A stretch of 64,000 bases of DNA. Source: Anniella stebbinsi (lineage: Eukaryota > Chordata > Lepidosauria > Squamata > Anniellidae). Numbering within the stretch: position 1 is the stretch's first letter; every line of letters starts with the position of its first letter. Shown piece after piece: positions 11,705-23,658 of the stretch. The DNA lies in NCBI GenBank assembly GCA_029215795.1, contig JARDYH010000005.1, positions 14,354,001 to 14,418,000 of the forward strand. The letters run 5' to 3'. The translations under genes were made by a program, and so were the position numbers. Below the pieces are notes generated by a model, which was not told the DNA's origin, did not search any database, and saw nothing but the letters and a program-made list of their open reading frames with translations.

Positions 11705-11777
11705 GATGAGACCCATCCTTTATGTTTGATTGAAGATCTTCTGCTACTCTTGATTTGATTTTGCCACTTGAACATTC

Positions 11778-11783
11778 AATAAA
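11778..11783 (+). terminator. Likely poly(A) signal of gene A
   Basis: AATAAA 662 bases after the stop codon, followed by T-rich CTTTCTTTCATTCATTGTG. Chosen by position; cleavage was not observed. Confidence 0.5.
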
Positions 11784-12189
11784 ATGCTTTAGAAACAAGA
11801 CTCTTTCTTTCATTCATTGTGACAAGATGCAGAGTGAGAGTGTTATCTTTGCAATCTCAGGGTCAGTTTGGGGGTGCCACAGGTGTTGTCAATTTACCCC
11901 TTCATATATGGAGATGGTGGCTTTATTGTAATCCCACGTCTTTTTGCTGGTTCAGCTGCTGGCTATACGAAATGCAGCAGCAGCAGCCTACCTGCCTGCC
12001 TGCCTCTCCTATCAGTACCTCCTTTTTATTTTTGACTAACGAGTATATTGGGGCAATTTAGAATGATTTATACCAAATGATCTAGCTCTTTAGTCCTGGC
12101 TGGCTAAACAAACTTTACTAACCCCAAAATACCAGATTCTTTTAGGATCCAAATGAGAACTGACACAAAAGTCCAGAGTTGAACACCAT
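11784..12189. other. Intergenic sequence, nothing assigned
   Basis: No gene seen. It contains a short CAGCAG/CTGCCTGC low-complexity patch near 11970-12005. Confidence 0.5.
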
Positions 12190-12402
12190 GGCCAGATCTA
12201 CACCAAGCTGGGTATAGTGGTATGAAAGCAGTATATAAAAGGCAGGAGCCGCACCAAGCAGGATATAGCGGTATATGGCATGTGTCAATGGGCCCCAACA
12301 GTTGTCGGTGCACTTCAATACTGCTATAAAGCAGTAGTGTGGCTCCTGCCTTTTATATACCACTTTCATAGTGCAATATCCTGCTTGGTGTAGATGAGGC
12401 CA
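12190..12402. mobile_element. Inverted-repeat MITE
   Basis: The ends GGCCAGATCTACACCAAGC and GCTTGGTGTAGATGAGGCC are inverted. Inner arms with AAGGCAGGAGCC and GGCTCCTGCCTT extend the palindrome. Confidence 0.75.
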
Positions 12403-14669
12403 AAGTCTCAGGATGTTGGGGGGGGGGGGGGGGGACATAGTTTTATTTCTTAAAATAGCCCAATGTTTCAGCCTTTTATGAGAGAGAGGGGGCTTTCTTA
12501 GGAGTTAAACCAAAAGAAGAAAGGGACAATAAAACACAGAAGTATTCATTTTGAAAACCATTAATCACACTGCAATACGCAGCTCAATCGTTCTAAAAAT
12601 TGCCTGCAGAGATCTCTGAAAAAGGTATGTCCCAAGATGAATCCTGTGACTGTGCAGCAGGTTATATACCTATGCTGAAACCTTTCAGCTGTAGCCATGT
12701 TATTTATGATTAGACTCAAGGTCTCCCAATTCTGGACATGCACAATAGTCTTAGGGAGTGTCTCAAATCCTTGTATTTTACAAAAGAGAAAGAAATCTAA
12801 TTCTTTATTAAGGTTCCCAGCAGTCGGCTTTTTCAACCCTAACATCTATTCAAGTTCCTAGAATGTCCTACCAGAGGGGTGCCATGCTTCTTATTTTTTT
12901 TACATTGAACAGATGCACCATTTGACAAAATCGCCTGCATCTTGCATTAATCTGTTTTGTTATATTAATAGCAATGCATTTAGTTTTTCAGGTACTGTAT
13001 ATTCAGATAAGAAGGGATTACCTGTGGTTAGGAGGGAGCTTGTGTGTGATTGGCTGGTTTGGTTCTACCTGGGGTGGGGGAGTGTGATGAGAGGAGAATT
13101 TTTCTGTTTGGTTGATTTAGTTTTGAGGTAGATGGGGTTTGGGGTTTGGGGTTTGGCGACACACCATCTTGCTTTTGAGAGAGGATTTAGAGGGGTAGTG
13201 ACATAGGCTTAGGCTATTTGTTAACCATCCAAGTAAATAATAATATAATCTATAGTAGTGCTGTGCACAGCCCCCCAACTCAGGGCTGGGGACAGCCCCA
13301 ATTTGACTCAGGGTTTGCCTGCCTCTCATCAGTACCAAAGCTGAAGAGAGATTCGGAGGGCCCAAGGCAGTTTGGACTTTGTGTTGTTCCTGGGTTCCAA
13401 CCGTCTGGTGGACAACCCAAGAAAACTGGGAAAGGCTGACTTGGAGTCCATTGGACTCCTGACTCCCTACTCTCTTTTTTGTATCTGGTCATACTAGGCA
13501 GGGCTCCTGCAGCTTTGACTATTGTGATGAAGAGGGAATTTCATCAGGTGCTGCATGCATACAAGTGACACCTGCTGAAATTCCCTTTTCAATACATTTG
13601 TTAAAGATACTGAAGCCCTGTCATTTTCATATGGTCACGCTAGGCTCTGCCACGCCTGTGCTTTATGTCATTTTCAGAGTAATTGACCCCCAAAAAACAT
13701 AGAAATATGAGCATCTGTCTTTTTTTTTTAAAAAGACCAAACTATAAAGGCTGCTCTTTCACTACTCCCTGCACCTATTCCTCTGAAATTTGGCTGTTGT
13801 ACTGTGTGGGGCAGGGGGTAAAGAAGTGATTCGATATTTGGAGCTCAGACCCCATGTCTGCCTTGGATTCAGTCCTTTGGTAAAGTTCCTTTTCTTTTAG
13901 CCTCAGTTCTTTTGCTTTTAGCCTCATCAATTTGCTTTCTGAGAAATGAGTTGTTTTGTTACAGGCCATGCCCACCATGTCAGCCATTTTGTGAGAGCAA
14001 TACAACACACTCTTAAAATTTGAAATTGGCCTACTAGCCCAAAAGGTGGGAAGTCATGCTGGAAGGTGAAATAGAGTGACCATATTTTGGAAACCAAAAA
14101 GGAAGACAACATGGCCGCTCCCGCCCCCAAAGGGAGCACGCCCACCAATATGTCTGGCCCCCAAGAAGGCGTGCCCACCCAAAGACGGCCTTAGTCACAT
14201 GTCTGAATTCACAGCACACAATTAAGACAAACCCGTTCTACATAACATCTTAATGTTAAAATCACTGAAATAAAGAACAAGTGAGACATTCAATGTATCT
14301 GAAATTAACTTCACTCCTACTTTTGAGGCTTTTGCTGTACTTTGAAGCTTTTGCTACACTATGTGTGACATAGTCTCCCCTTCCCTCAAATATCTTTTCT
14401 GTCTGCAAATCCTTCACTGGATGACCATATCTCACCTTTCTTAGCATTTAACACTCTTTCCCCATCACCTTTCTCATATCCATACTCACAGATTTAGCAT
14501 ACTGCTACCACTGAACAAATGAAGCAGTTGACAAGTGCAGAAAAATCTAGTACAACAAACTAACAAACTAGCATTCAGAAACAGAATAAAATATGATGAC
14601 CCTGCAACATTAGCCATGGCACAAAATGAACTAAAGACTTGTACAGTCACTTCTCACTAGCACCTCTTA
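12403..14669. other. Repeat-bearing intergenic stretch
   Basis: No gene recognised. Holds a poly-G run (about 12418-12434), three GGGGTTT units (13134-13156), a half copy of the 11386-type element (about 13495-13645) and an element with TATGGCC/GGGAGCACGCCCACC text (about 14073-14195) related to 22060-22197. Confidence 0.55.
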
Positions 14670-14670
14670 G

Positions 14671-15338
14671 TAGGCTGACCAGATAAAATCCAGATCAGGG
14701 CTCATGTAACTTTAACAATTGTAGAGAAAAGGGAATTTCCAGTGTCATTTGTATGCAATTAGTTCCTGGTGGAATTCCCTCTTCATCACAACAGTTAAAG
14801 TTGCAGGCACTATACTAGAGTGACCATATACAAAAGAAGGCAGGGCCCCTGCAACTTTAACTGCTGTGATGAAGAGGGAATTTCACCAGGAACAAATTGC
14901 ATACAAATGACACTGGCTGAAATTCCCTTTTCTCCACAACTGTTAAAGGTCCCCTCTACAAGGATTCGCTTTTGCGCCTGGTTAGGCGATTATGCGCATA
15001 ATCGCTGAAGCGCATTTACGCCTAATACCTCTGCACGAGAGGCGGCGAGAGGCGGTGAAGCGCATTAACGGATGACCAAAATGCGCTTTACAGGTAGTTA
15101 ATGCGCATAAGCGCTTGTTCACATAGTCAAAATGCGCTTTAACGGCCAGAGCGAAATAAAACTCGCTGTTTAACGCGCATTCGATAATGCGCATAATCGG
15201 AGGGATAGCGCGCCTCTACGCCCGATTTGCGCTCCGTTTTTGTAGAGGTAAAAATTTTAATGCACCTTGAAAGAGCTTTAAATGCCTCTTGTAGAGGCAG
15301 CCAAAGTTACATGAGCCCTGACCTGGATTTTATCTTAT
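14671..15338. mobile_element. Long inverted-repeat element carrying a nested insertion
   Basis: The left GACCAGATAAAATCCAGATC and the right GACCTGGATTTTATCTTATC are inverted ends. The arms CAGTGTCATTTGTATGCAAT and ATTGCATACAAATGACACTG fold around about 14810. The right arm is broken at GTTAAAG by the 14949-15302 element and resumes as AAAGTTACATGAGCCC. Confidence 0.75.
14949..15302. mobile_element. AATGCGC-rich MITE, copy 1
   Basis: 354 bp, ends GTCCCCTCTACAAG and CTTGTAGAGGCAGCC. The interior has many GCGCATT/AATGCGC words, GAGAGGCGGCGAGAGGCGGTG and ATTTGCGCTCCG. Copies 2 and 3 are at 23659-23985 and 29546-29898. It encodes no protein. It is strikingly CpG-rich for its surroundings. Confidence 0.8.
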
Positions 15339-16183
15339 CTTGCTTCAATTTCTGGTTTATCAGTGAGGAACTAATCTAACAATGTGTCATTATACCTCTG
15401 TTTCTTTAGCCATGTAAACAAGACCATGGTCAGTAGCAATACAAAGAAAGGCCAGAATGAATGCCTAGTATCGCAATGCTAGGCACGGATCTTTCCCTCC
15501 TTTGATCCAAACATCTCCTGAATTTACATTGCCTCAAGTGTGCAGAGAAGAGAAATCCCAATTAGGGACCCAAAGAAAACTGCCCAAATAAACCCCAGAA
15601 ATAAGTCCCGTTGATTTCAGTAAAGCTTACTCCCAGATAATATAGGATTGCAGCCTCTTCACATCTGTTCTTACTCTAGCAAGTGCAAGCCCCTCCTGTC
15701 AAGGACAACTATGTACTCAATAGAACCTAGCCTCGTGGATCATGCAACCAGCAGGTGCCCTCCAGAAAGATGCTTTCAGAGCCTCGGAGATCCAGACACA
15801 CTCAAACAAGTCAAGCCAAGCCACACTATGCACTCATACATTACCTTGCTGGGACAGAACAATTCTGGTACTAGACAATACTTTGCAGTCAACCAGACAT
15901 AACAGTCATAAACAAAAAAGAAAAAAATACACCTACCTCATTGACATAGCAATAACTAACAGTAAAAATGTTACAGTAAAGGAAGAAGAAAAGAGAGAGA
16001 AATATACACCACTGGCTATGGAAATGAAAGAACTGTGGCAACAGGAAAAAGTTACAATCATTCTGTTAGTCACATCAGTCACCAGCATCACATCAAAAAA
16101 AATTTGCAGAAAACCTTCAGAAACTAAGCCTACCAAAATACATCCACGCCAACATCCAGAAAGCAGTCATACTTAAAACTAGG
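15339..16183. other. Intergenic sequence, nothing assigned
   Basis: Unique-looking AT-rich sequence. An open frame at 15742-16176 has low-complexity Lys/Glu/Thr content and no recognisable domain. Confidence 0.4.
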
Positions 16184-16765
16184 GATGTGCACAGCCGCAA
16201 AATATCGTATCGTATCATTATCAGAATTTCCAATATAAAAAAAAACGGATCTGATATTATCGGATGTTTTCATATCGTATCTTATCGGATTTCCGATAAT
16301 TAATCGGAAATCTGATAATTATTGGATGACGCCATTTTAGTCATACACTTTCCTTGAAGAACTTAATAAATACATGTAACTTTTTTTTATTTTAAAAGAT
16401 AGAGACATGAAACTTGGGGAGCCAGGACCAGCAACATCCCATCTGCAAAGTCCAAAAAGTTTCATGTCTCTATCTTTTAAAATAAAAAAGTTACACCCAT
16501 TGATTAAGTTCTTCAAGGAAAGCGTATGACACTGTCTAATACATTTTTATATAACTTTTCTATTTTGTAAGTTTGAGACTTGAAAGTGACCCACAGTGCT
16601 TATGGGATATGCCTAAGTATGTGTATTAAATTTCTGAACAATCCCTCCACCCCTGTATTTTATATGAATTTTTGAAAGATCATTTAACTTTTGACAGCTC
16701 TGAATGACAGCGAGAGCCACATGCATTCAGAGCTGTCAAAAAGTTGCACGATCTTTTACATATTC
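16184..16765. repeat. Tandem pair of palindromes after an ATCGTATC patch
   Basis: A start TAGGGATGTGCACAGCCG resembles the 6939 element end. Then come ATATCGTATCGTATC words, a perfect-looking hairpin at 16340-16530 (arms with TTCCTTGAAGAACTTAAT / TTAAGTTCTTCAAGGAA and AAAGATAGAGACATGAAACT), and a second hairpin at about 16672-16765 (arms GACAGCTCTGAATG / CATTCAGAGCTGTC). Confidence 0.7.
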
Positions 16766-18259
16766 TTAAAAAAATACAAGGATGCCCCAATTGTTATGAA
16801 ATTTTTCACAAATGCCTAACATCCTTCTAACTCCACTGTCAGCAATTTTCAAGTCTCTTCTGTTTACTCACAAATGGGTGATTGTGCCAGCGGTGGCAGC
16901 AGCGAGAACATGCGTGACCACCAGCCTCCTTCCTTCCCCATCCATGATGGATGTCTTAGTTAGACAGGCGAAAAAGCCCATCTAGCAAAAATGCAGAGTG
17001 GGAGGACTTCCAGAATTTGACTGCTCCCTAAAACGGCTTTAAAATGTACAAAGAAACCATAGTTCCTATTGAGTCCCTGATTAATGCACTCAAATTACTT
17101 TCTCATCTCTTGTCCCAAGTGAGCCCTTGATTTCAGTTTCTTTTCAACTGTCACCCTGAGGTCCTCAATAGTATGTCCTGGAAGGTTAGTGTTCACTGAT
17201 AGGCTTCTTCATGTCCTTATGCTTGATTTCTGACTGGTGCCCATTTAAACTTTGTCTTTTGGGCCACGATGCAGAAGATCAAATGCCCAGCATTCAATGA
17301 TGCCCAGATATACTTGCCTTGGATGTAGTGGATAGCCTCATTTGATTCATTTCCATTATCACTGGTGTTTATTAGTGGGCATAGCTGGAAATTATAGGCT
17401 TATTGTACGGTTTAGTGCCTTGCTCTGACTCAAGTGATGAGGTTTTGTCCCTGGTCAACAGCTGTTCCAAGTTAGGTGGCTGCTTATAAGCTAGTATCGG
17501 ATACTTTATTTTATGTCTCTGCATGGGTTCATTTTCCAGGATGGGCTATAGGTCTCTGACAATATGCTGCAGCACCCTTAACTGTGAACTATAGGTGATA
17601 ACTAAAGGTGTTCTGTCAATCTTGCTGGTGTTGGAGCAGTTTCCTTCTAAGTAATAATTTAGCCATTCACAATTGTACAGCATAAAGTATTTGTTCATCT
17701 ATATTTCAAATATGACATTAAAATATTTTAACTTAGAAGCATGTCACAGACAATAGCAAATGTATTTCCATAAATTAAATTCATATACATAAATCCCAAG
17801 TGATTAGCACACCGCCTGTGTGGCCCTGGAGCTTCAATGCAAAACTCTGGAAATCAAACAGAATGGAGGAAGATGCTACAATAGCAGCTCAGGAAAAGAG
17901 AAATGTGTCCCCCTAGGCTGGGCACCCCGGCCCACACTGTGGCAGCGCAGCTGGCACTTCTGGTTGCTTGTCTGAATTGTAAACCTGCAGAGTTGCAAAC
18001 TGGTACTAGGTAGGTACTGTGTGTGGATGCTCCATTTGTGAATAACTGCTTGGTCTCAGTTGAGGATGTCCACCGGGAACTTCTCCAAATCCACTCCAGC
18101 AAGATTTGTGCATGTTCTAGGTCCTTTAGGCTCCTTGGGCAAGACACCTTCAATGACCCCCTCCTCACTGAGTTGACCTTCTCATCATCATTGGCACCAG
18201 CTGTTCTTACTACTACTCCTCTTCCTCCTTATTGCTCCAACTTGCTTGCTTGGCAGGCA
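16766..18259. other. Intergenic sequence, weak repeats
   Basis: No gene supported. The end (about 17820-18259) shares short pieces (CCTTGGGCAAGACAC, TTGCTTGCTTGGCAGGC) with 31430-31780, suggesting an old interspersed repeat. Confidence 0.4.
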
Positions 18260-19637
18260 TAGGGTGACCAGACGCCCGGATTTGTCCGGACATGCCCGGG
18301 AAATGGGGTGCAAATCCGCATCCGGGCGGAAAAACCATTTTGGGGGGCCAAATCCGGAAATTTAGCCCCCCAAAACGGTGACCAGATGGCCCTGGGGCGA
18401 GCCGGGCCAACTGGGGGGCGGCGGGGGCAAACCGGGGCGGCGGGGGGTCACGCGGCGGTGGCGGGAGGCTGGCGGCGCGAGGCACCTACCGGCTGGGGCG
18501 TCCGTTTCCCTCCGGTGCTCGGAATCTACTGAGGAACAGGCTTCGCGGCCTGTCCCTCAGTAGCGCGCCGGGTGATGACGTCATCACTCGGCGCGCTGAG
18601 AGGCAGGCCAGGAAGCCTGTTTCTCAGTAGATTCCAAGCACGGAGGGAAACGGACGCCCCAGCAGCAGCAGGTAAGGAGCGCGGGGCGGGTGGGGGGGTG
18701 GGGGGTGCGGCGCGGGTGCTCGCGGCGGGTGGGGGGTGCGGCGCGGGTGCTCGCGGCGGGTGGGGGGGCGGCGCGGGGGCGCGGGGCACTTACCTGCTGG
18801 GTCTTCCCACCGTTGCTTGGAATCTACTGAGAAACAGGCTTCGCGGCTTGTCCCTCAGTAGCGCGCTGGGTGATGATGTCATCACCCGGCGCACTGCTGA
18901 GAGACAGGCCAGGAAGCCTGTTTCTCAGTAGATTCCAAGCACGGAGGGAAACGGACGTCCCAGCAGCAGCAGGTAAGGAGCGGGGGGCGGGGGGGTGGGG
19001 GGCGGGGGGTGCGCGGGGCACTTACCTGCTGGTCCTAACGGGGAAAACTGGGGCAATCCGGGCCGACAGGGGGGTGGCGGGGGCTAACCGGGGAAAGGAT
19101 CAGCTCTCCTCCCGCCCTAAAATGCCTGCGCTTCTCCCCGGCCTCCGCAAGAAAGAAGAGCTCAGCGTTAGGGAGCGTCAACAAATTCCTTGTCTGGTGG
19201 CTAACTGCTTTAGCCTCCAGACAAGGAATTTGTTGACGCTCCCTAACCCTGAGTACTTGTTTCCTGTGGAGGCCGGAGCAGCGCCGGCATTTTAAAGCAG
19301 TCTCTTCCTCCTCCTTTGCCTGCTGCTGCTGTTGCTGTTCCTCAGATACCTCCAGGGAGCCCAGGAGCAGGGCAAGAAGGGTGAGGGGACTGCAGGGGTC
19401 ACGCGGCAGTGGAGGAGATCGGCGGTGGCAGGACCAGGTAGGTCTGGGCTGGGTTTTTGGAGGTGTGTGACTTGGTGGGGGGGTTGTTTCGGGTGGGGGG
19501 GTGGCGGAGGTGTCTGCTTGTTAGCCATATGGCGGGCAGCTTTTTTAATTTTTTTATTTTATGTTGAGGGGGGAGGCTGCTTTGGTGGGGTGGTCGTTTT
19601 GGACAGGGATTTTGCTTTCCAAAATCTGGTCACCCTA
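18260..19637. mobile_element. GC-rich composite of inverted repeats
   Basis: It is bounded by TAGGGTGACCAGACGCCCGG and TCTGGTCACCCTA, but without matching flanks, so it is probably two or more fused elements. Inside, a hairpin block (GAATCTACTGAGGAACAGGC ... GCCTGTTTCTCAGTAGATTC around a GATGACGTCATC centre) occurs twice, at 18523-18635 and about 18818-18938. Another hairpin is at 19166-19250 (arms GAGCGTCAACAAATTCCTTG / CAAGGAATTTGTTGACGCTC). GC content is far above its surroundings. Confidence 0.65.
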
Positions 19638-19802
19638 GCTGGGGGGGGGGGGTGTCAGCCAGATGCACGTTTGGGCCTCCGGAACTGTGCAGATCACTGC
19701 CGCCATTAGCCTGGCTGGCTGGGAAATATCTGTGCATTTGCAGTTGTTCTCCAGCCACGCCAATGGCAGCAGCAATCTGCAGTTTCCAGTGGCCTTAGAA
19801 AT

Positions 19803-19918
19803 GTGTGCTCGGCTCGCCCCATCCCCCAGCCAATTGATGCCTAAAGGATCTCTTAATGCAAGCGTTAAGAGACCCTTCAGGCATCAATTGGCTGGGGGGG
19901 AAGGCGAGCCGAGCACAC
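19803..19918. repeat. Hairpin with 55-nt arms
   Basis: GTGTGCTCGGCTCGCC...CCAGCCAATTGATGCC is repeated inverted as GGCATCAATTGGCTGG...GGCGAGCCGAGCACAC, with only a few bases between the arms. Confidence 0.85.
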
Positions 19919-20206
19919 GTTTGCCGGGCCTCCTGTGCAGATCCCGCCCTCTCTGTCCTGGAAATCTCAAGTCTCACAGGGCTTTCATCAAGTGAGACTT
20001 GAGACTTCTGGAAGAGGTGGAGCGTGCATATGCACGCCAAACAAGAAAAAGCAGAAGGCAGCAGCAGCACGATCCCAGGGCACAAGAGGCAGGTGAGGCA
20101 GGTGAGGTGTGACACGAGAGACGGGCGAGAGGCGAGGCAGGAGCGACCCAACAACAGGAACACAAACAGAATGCAAGCTCCATGCCCAAAAAATAAAAAT
20201 TACTCT

Positions 20207-20315
20207 TAAACAAAAAAAGATCCTATGCATGTTTAGACAGAAAAAAAAATCCTACAACTCCTAGAATCCCTTAGCCAGCATGGCTAAACATGACTAAACA
20301 TGCATAGGGTTGCAC
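20207..20315. mobile_element. Short palindromic MITE (ATGCATGTTTAGACAG type)
   Basis: CCTATGCATGTTTAGACAG on the left and CTAAACATGCATAGGGTTGC on the right are inverted. The middle has CCTACAACTCCTAGAATCCC. Relatives lie at 61633-61758 and 62007-62134. Confidence 0.75.
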
Positions 20316-20360
20316 CTTAAGTGAGTTTAAAATGTGAAACTCCTCACATGTGTGGAATCG

Positions 20361-20362
<2 letters not shown>

Positions 20363-20398
<36 letters not shown>
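20363..20398 (+). repeat. (AT)n microsatellite
   Basis: Eighteen uninterrupted AT units. Confidence 0.98.
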
Positions 20399-20401
<3 letters not shown>

Positions 20402-21080
20402 CTCTAGTATCAGAAATGTAGCAGTTGTCATTGTGGAAGATATACCTGCCATTTGAAGTGAAGCAATGCATTTTTAGCTATAAAGGGGGCTATAAGACTA
20501 TGACACTCAGCATCTAAAATTGCTTAACTACACCATTGTAAGCTAGTACCTGATTATGCAGAGAGAGCTGCTCAGCCAATTATGACCAGTAGATTGACTG
20601 TTGACATATTCATTGGAGTGCCAGAGACCTTTACCTGTTGCTTCTTCCAAGCTGCTCAGGCAAGGTGACAGAAGTGGTACTGCAGCAAAAAGGGATGTGA
20701 GCAGCCATGTTTGGACTAGTGGCAAGGTAATATGTGGGTATGTAGTGTGGTTTGGCTTGAATTGCTTGTGTCTGGATCTCCTTGGCTCTGAAAGCATCTT
20801 TCTAGACTGTATCTGCTGGTTACATGATCCATGAGGCCAGGTTATGGTGGGTGTATAGTCCTCCTTGACATGAGGGGTTTGTACTTGCTAGAGAAAGGTG
20901 AACAAATGTGAAGAGAAGCATAGGGAGCTCTTCTTCTTTTGTGTTCAGTAAACTCAATTGAATTTACTTCTGAGTAGGATTATGCTCTGCTGTCTAGGCA
21001 TTCATACAAAGTTAACCAGAATTAACCTGAACTTCACATTGACTATCCATTTAATATTGCTAGTATATTAAATGTCTGAG
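20399..21080. other. Intergenic sequence, nothing assigned
   Basis: No gene, RNA or named repeat recognised. Confidence 0.4.
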
Positions 21081-21316
21081 TTGTGGATTGTGGTGTAGTG
21101 GCTAAAGTGTTGGACAGAGATTTGGGAGATCTGGATTCTAGTTCCCACTCAGCTATGGAAGCTCACTGGGTGACTTTGGGCCAGTCACAGACTCTCAGTC
21201 CAGCCTACCTCACAGGGTTGTTGTTGTGAGGATAAAATGGAGAAGAGGGGGATTATGTACACTGCTTTAGGTTCCTTGGAGGAAAAATAGCAGGATATAA
21301 ATGGAATAAATAAAAT
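21081..21316 (+). mobile_element. tRNA/CORE-type SINE
   Basis: The head GTGTAGTGGCTAAAGTGTTG and GGATTCTAGTTCCCACTCAG fit A- and B-box-like tRNA halves. They are followed by a core-like CACTGGGTGACTTTGGGCCA and CCTCACAGGGTTGTTGTTGT, and an AAATAAA tail. This is the plan of CORE/MIR-like and squamate SINEs. Confidence 0.75.
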
Positions 21317-22055
21317 GTAAACTCTGTAATCTTTTAACTTGTAGTTAGATATTTTGATAGAGGTATAGTTAATATGAGTTTCTACTAAACCCTAACTGAG
21401 GCCATACTGTGGATGCTTATCACCAGTTCTCCCAATAGTGTACACATAAAATCTGCAAAAGGCTATTTCTGGAGCAAAACCTTTAGTTTATATTACATCT
21501 CAAGTGTTACAATGTTTTAAAGAGAGACACTCTTCCTTTCTTAATATTAATGAAATCACACTAAAAGGCTGAGAAAAGATTGCTACAGTGGCTCAATCAT
21601 TCTTTCTCTCTTCTTTCTCCACCTTTACCTGGGAATAAGTTCTATTAAACTCAGTGAGCTTGCTTCTGGTTAGGCCACAATCCTATACATGTTGGCTGTG
21701 GAATGCTGGGAGTTATAGGATTTGTTTTCTGGCTAGAGGATTGCACCTGTTGTGTACCTTTCTAATCTTTCCTTACCACATATTTCCCATTTTCTGTTTC
21801 GTCTAGCACTGGTGTACCCCTTCCTAACCACAGTGTTCTTTAGCTATTTTTTTCTAATCTAGGACCTGTTTTCTTTAGAAAAATGGAAAATAATAGATTT
21901 TATTTTCTGTTGATGTACAGCAACTAAAAATACATGTTAATTTCAGATACATTGGATATTTCACTTGTTCTTTATTTCAGTGATTCTAACTTTAACATAT
22001 TATTTAGAACAGGTTTGTCATAATTATGAGCTGTAGAATCAGACGTGACCAAGGC
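21317..22055. other. Intergenic sequence
   Basis: A half copy of the ATGCATGTTTAGACAG-type MITE (about 21671-21750); otherwise nothing assigned. Confidence 0.4.
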
Positions 22056-22400
22056 CATGTTCAGGTGGGCACACCCCCTTGGGGGCTGAGCATGTTGATA
22101 GGCACACCCCCTTGGGGGCTGGGCATGTTGGTGGGCACGCCCCCTCAAGGGCGGCCATGTTGTCCTCCTTTTTGGTTTTCAAATTATGGTCACCCTAGGC
22201 AGGCAGGCAGAGAGCCAGGGAACAAGCAGGCAGTGGGGGCATCTTCTGCTCCTCCTTCTTGCCACCACTGTAGTCTGCTCCAGAGCATAAAACAAGTGAA
22301 CAAGCAGGTTGTTTTTGTGAAGAGGAGGAGCAACATCAGGGTGCTGCTGTCAATGGGCCCCTGTTGGGGCCTGGGCCATTGGCAGGTGCCCAACCATGCC
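22056..22400. repeat. Interspersed repeat with GGGCACGCCCCCTTGGGGC words
   Basis: Tandem near-copies of GGCACACCCCCTTGGGGGCT, ending GGTTTTCAAATTATGGTCACCCTA (related to 14073-14195 and 25995-26050). They are followed by a segment shared in reverse with 31430-31640 (AACAAGCAGGTTG, GGGGCCTGGGC). Confidence 0.5.
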
Positions 22401-22409
22401 TACCCTTGA

Positions 22410-22962
22410 TAACAGGGACCAGACTCTGGCCTGCTTGCATTGGCTGCTTGTACATTTCCGAGCCCGATTCAAGGTGCTGATTCTAACCTATAAAGCCTTA
22501 CATGGCTTGGGATCATAATACCTGATGGAAAGCCTTTCCCGACATGAACCTATCCATACACTACGCTCAACATCTAAGGTCCTTCTCCAGGTGCCTACTC
22601 TGAGGGAGGCCCAGAAGATGGCAACAAGGGAGAGGGCCTTCTCTATGGTGCCCCCCCATTATGGAATGATCTCCCCATCGAGGCCCACCTGCTGCCAACA
22701 TTGCTATCTTTTCGGTGCCAGGTTAAAACTTTTCTCTTTTCCCAGGCATTTACCAATATGTGATGAACTTCAACGATCCTGGATCTGTTTTTATAGTTGG
22801 CTATAAAGTTGTTTATGGTTTTAAGATATATGTTTCTGTGTATGTTGCATGTTTTTGTGGTTTTAAATTTTGTATATTGTTTTTAATTGTTTTAATCTTA
22901 TGTAAACCTCCCAGAGAGCTGTGGCTATGAGGCCATATAGAAATGTAAACAATAATAATAAT
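22410..22962 (+). mobile_element. L2-like LINE 3' end
   Basis: CTGCATTGGCTGC-type text encodes the ORF2 C-terminus, with GGAGAGGGCCTTCTCTATGG preserved. The tail is GTAAACAATAATAATAATA. Confidence 0.75.
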
Positions 22963-23658
22963 ACCCTTGACACTGAAGCAGAGCAAGATGAATCATGGCT
23001 AGATGGATGCTGTACAGAATACAGAAATCCAAAAGAGACACAGTAAGGTAACAAAAGGGTACATGAGCTGGGGCCTCCTTGCTTGTTCACATAGTACATT
23101 GCCATTAGAATGTTGGGGATAATTTGTACTACATGACGAGACACGGGTGAGAAATTCATAGGGTTCCTGTTTTAATATGTCTGCACATCTCCCAGAATGA
23201 ATGTGGGCCAGAGCACAATTTGCAGTTGAAAAATCCATACTTTTCTGAGTAGGCATTCTGTCTTGCAAAACAAAACAAAAACGTATGCAACTGCATGTGC
23301 ACATTTGAAACCATGTGCAAAGAAAAATGTGTGCCTTTCTAAAATGTGCACAATCATGCTTTAGTCAATGGGTGCATACGTATAAAATGCATACAGTTGA
23401 AAAAGGTGCACATTTCAGGGGGAAATGTGCAGAGAGAATGTGAATGAAGTTCTGTCCAGGAGGGGGTTCACATGGACCTGGGACAGAACATGCTCGGTGG
23501 TGGAAAAATGAGAGCCCCAGTGAAATCAAACTTGACAGATTTGCCCATCCCAGTCATATATTCTTGAAAAGAGGAAAACAAGACAGAGCATAGTGAATGG
23601 CTAGCATCTCAAAGCAACCAGTGTGAGCTATCTGCCCAGCATTTTCTGATAGTCCATG
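22963..23658. other. Intergenic sequence, nothing assigned
   Basis: No gene. There is a patch of diverged TGTGCACATTT words around 23290-23430. Confidence 0.4.

Noticed and set aside
13134..13156. Three GGGGTTT units, like ciliate telomere repeats
   Set aside because: Too short and not the vertebrate TTAGGG unit; ordinary microsatellite.
22999..23304. A 101-codon minus-strand frame with several cysteines
   Set aside because: No domain, no signal peptide at a plausible start, no splice context; it lies in an intergenic repeat desert.
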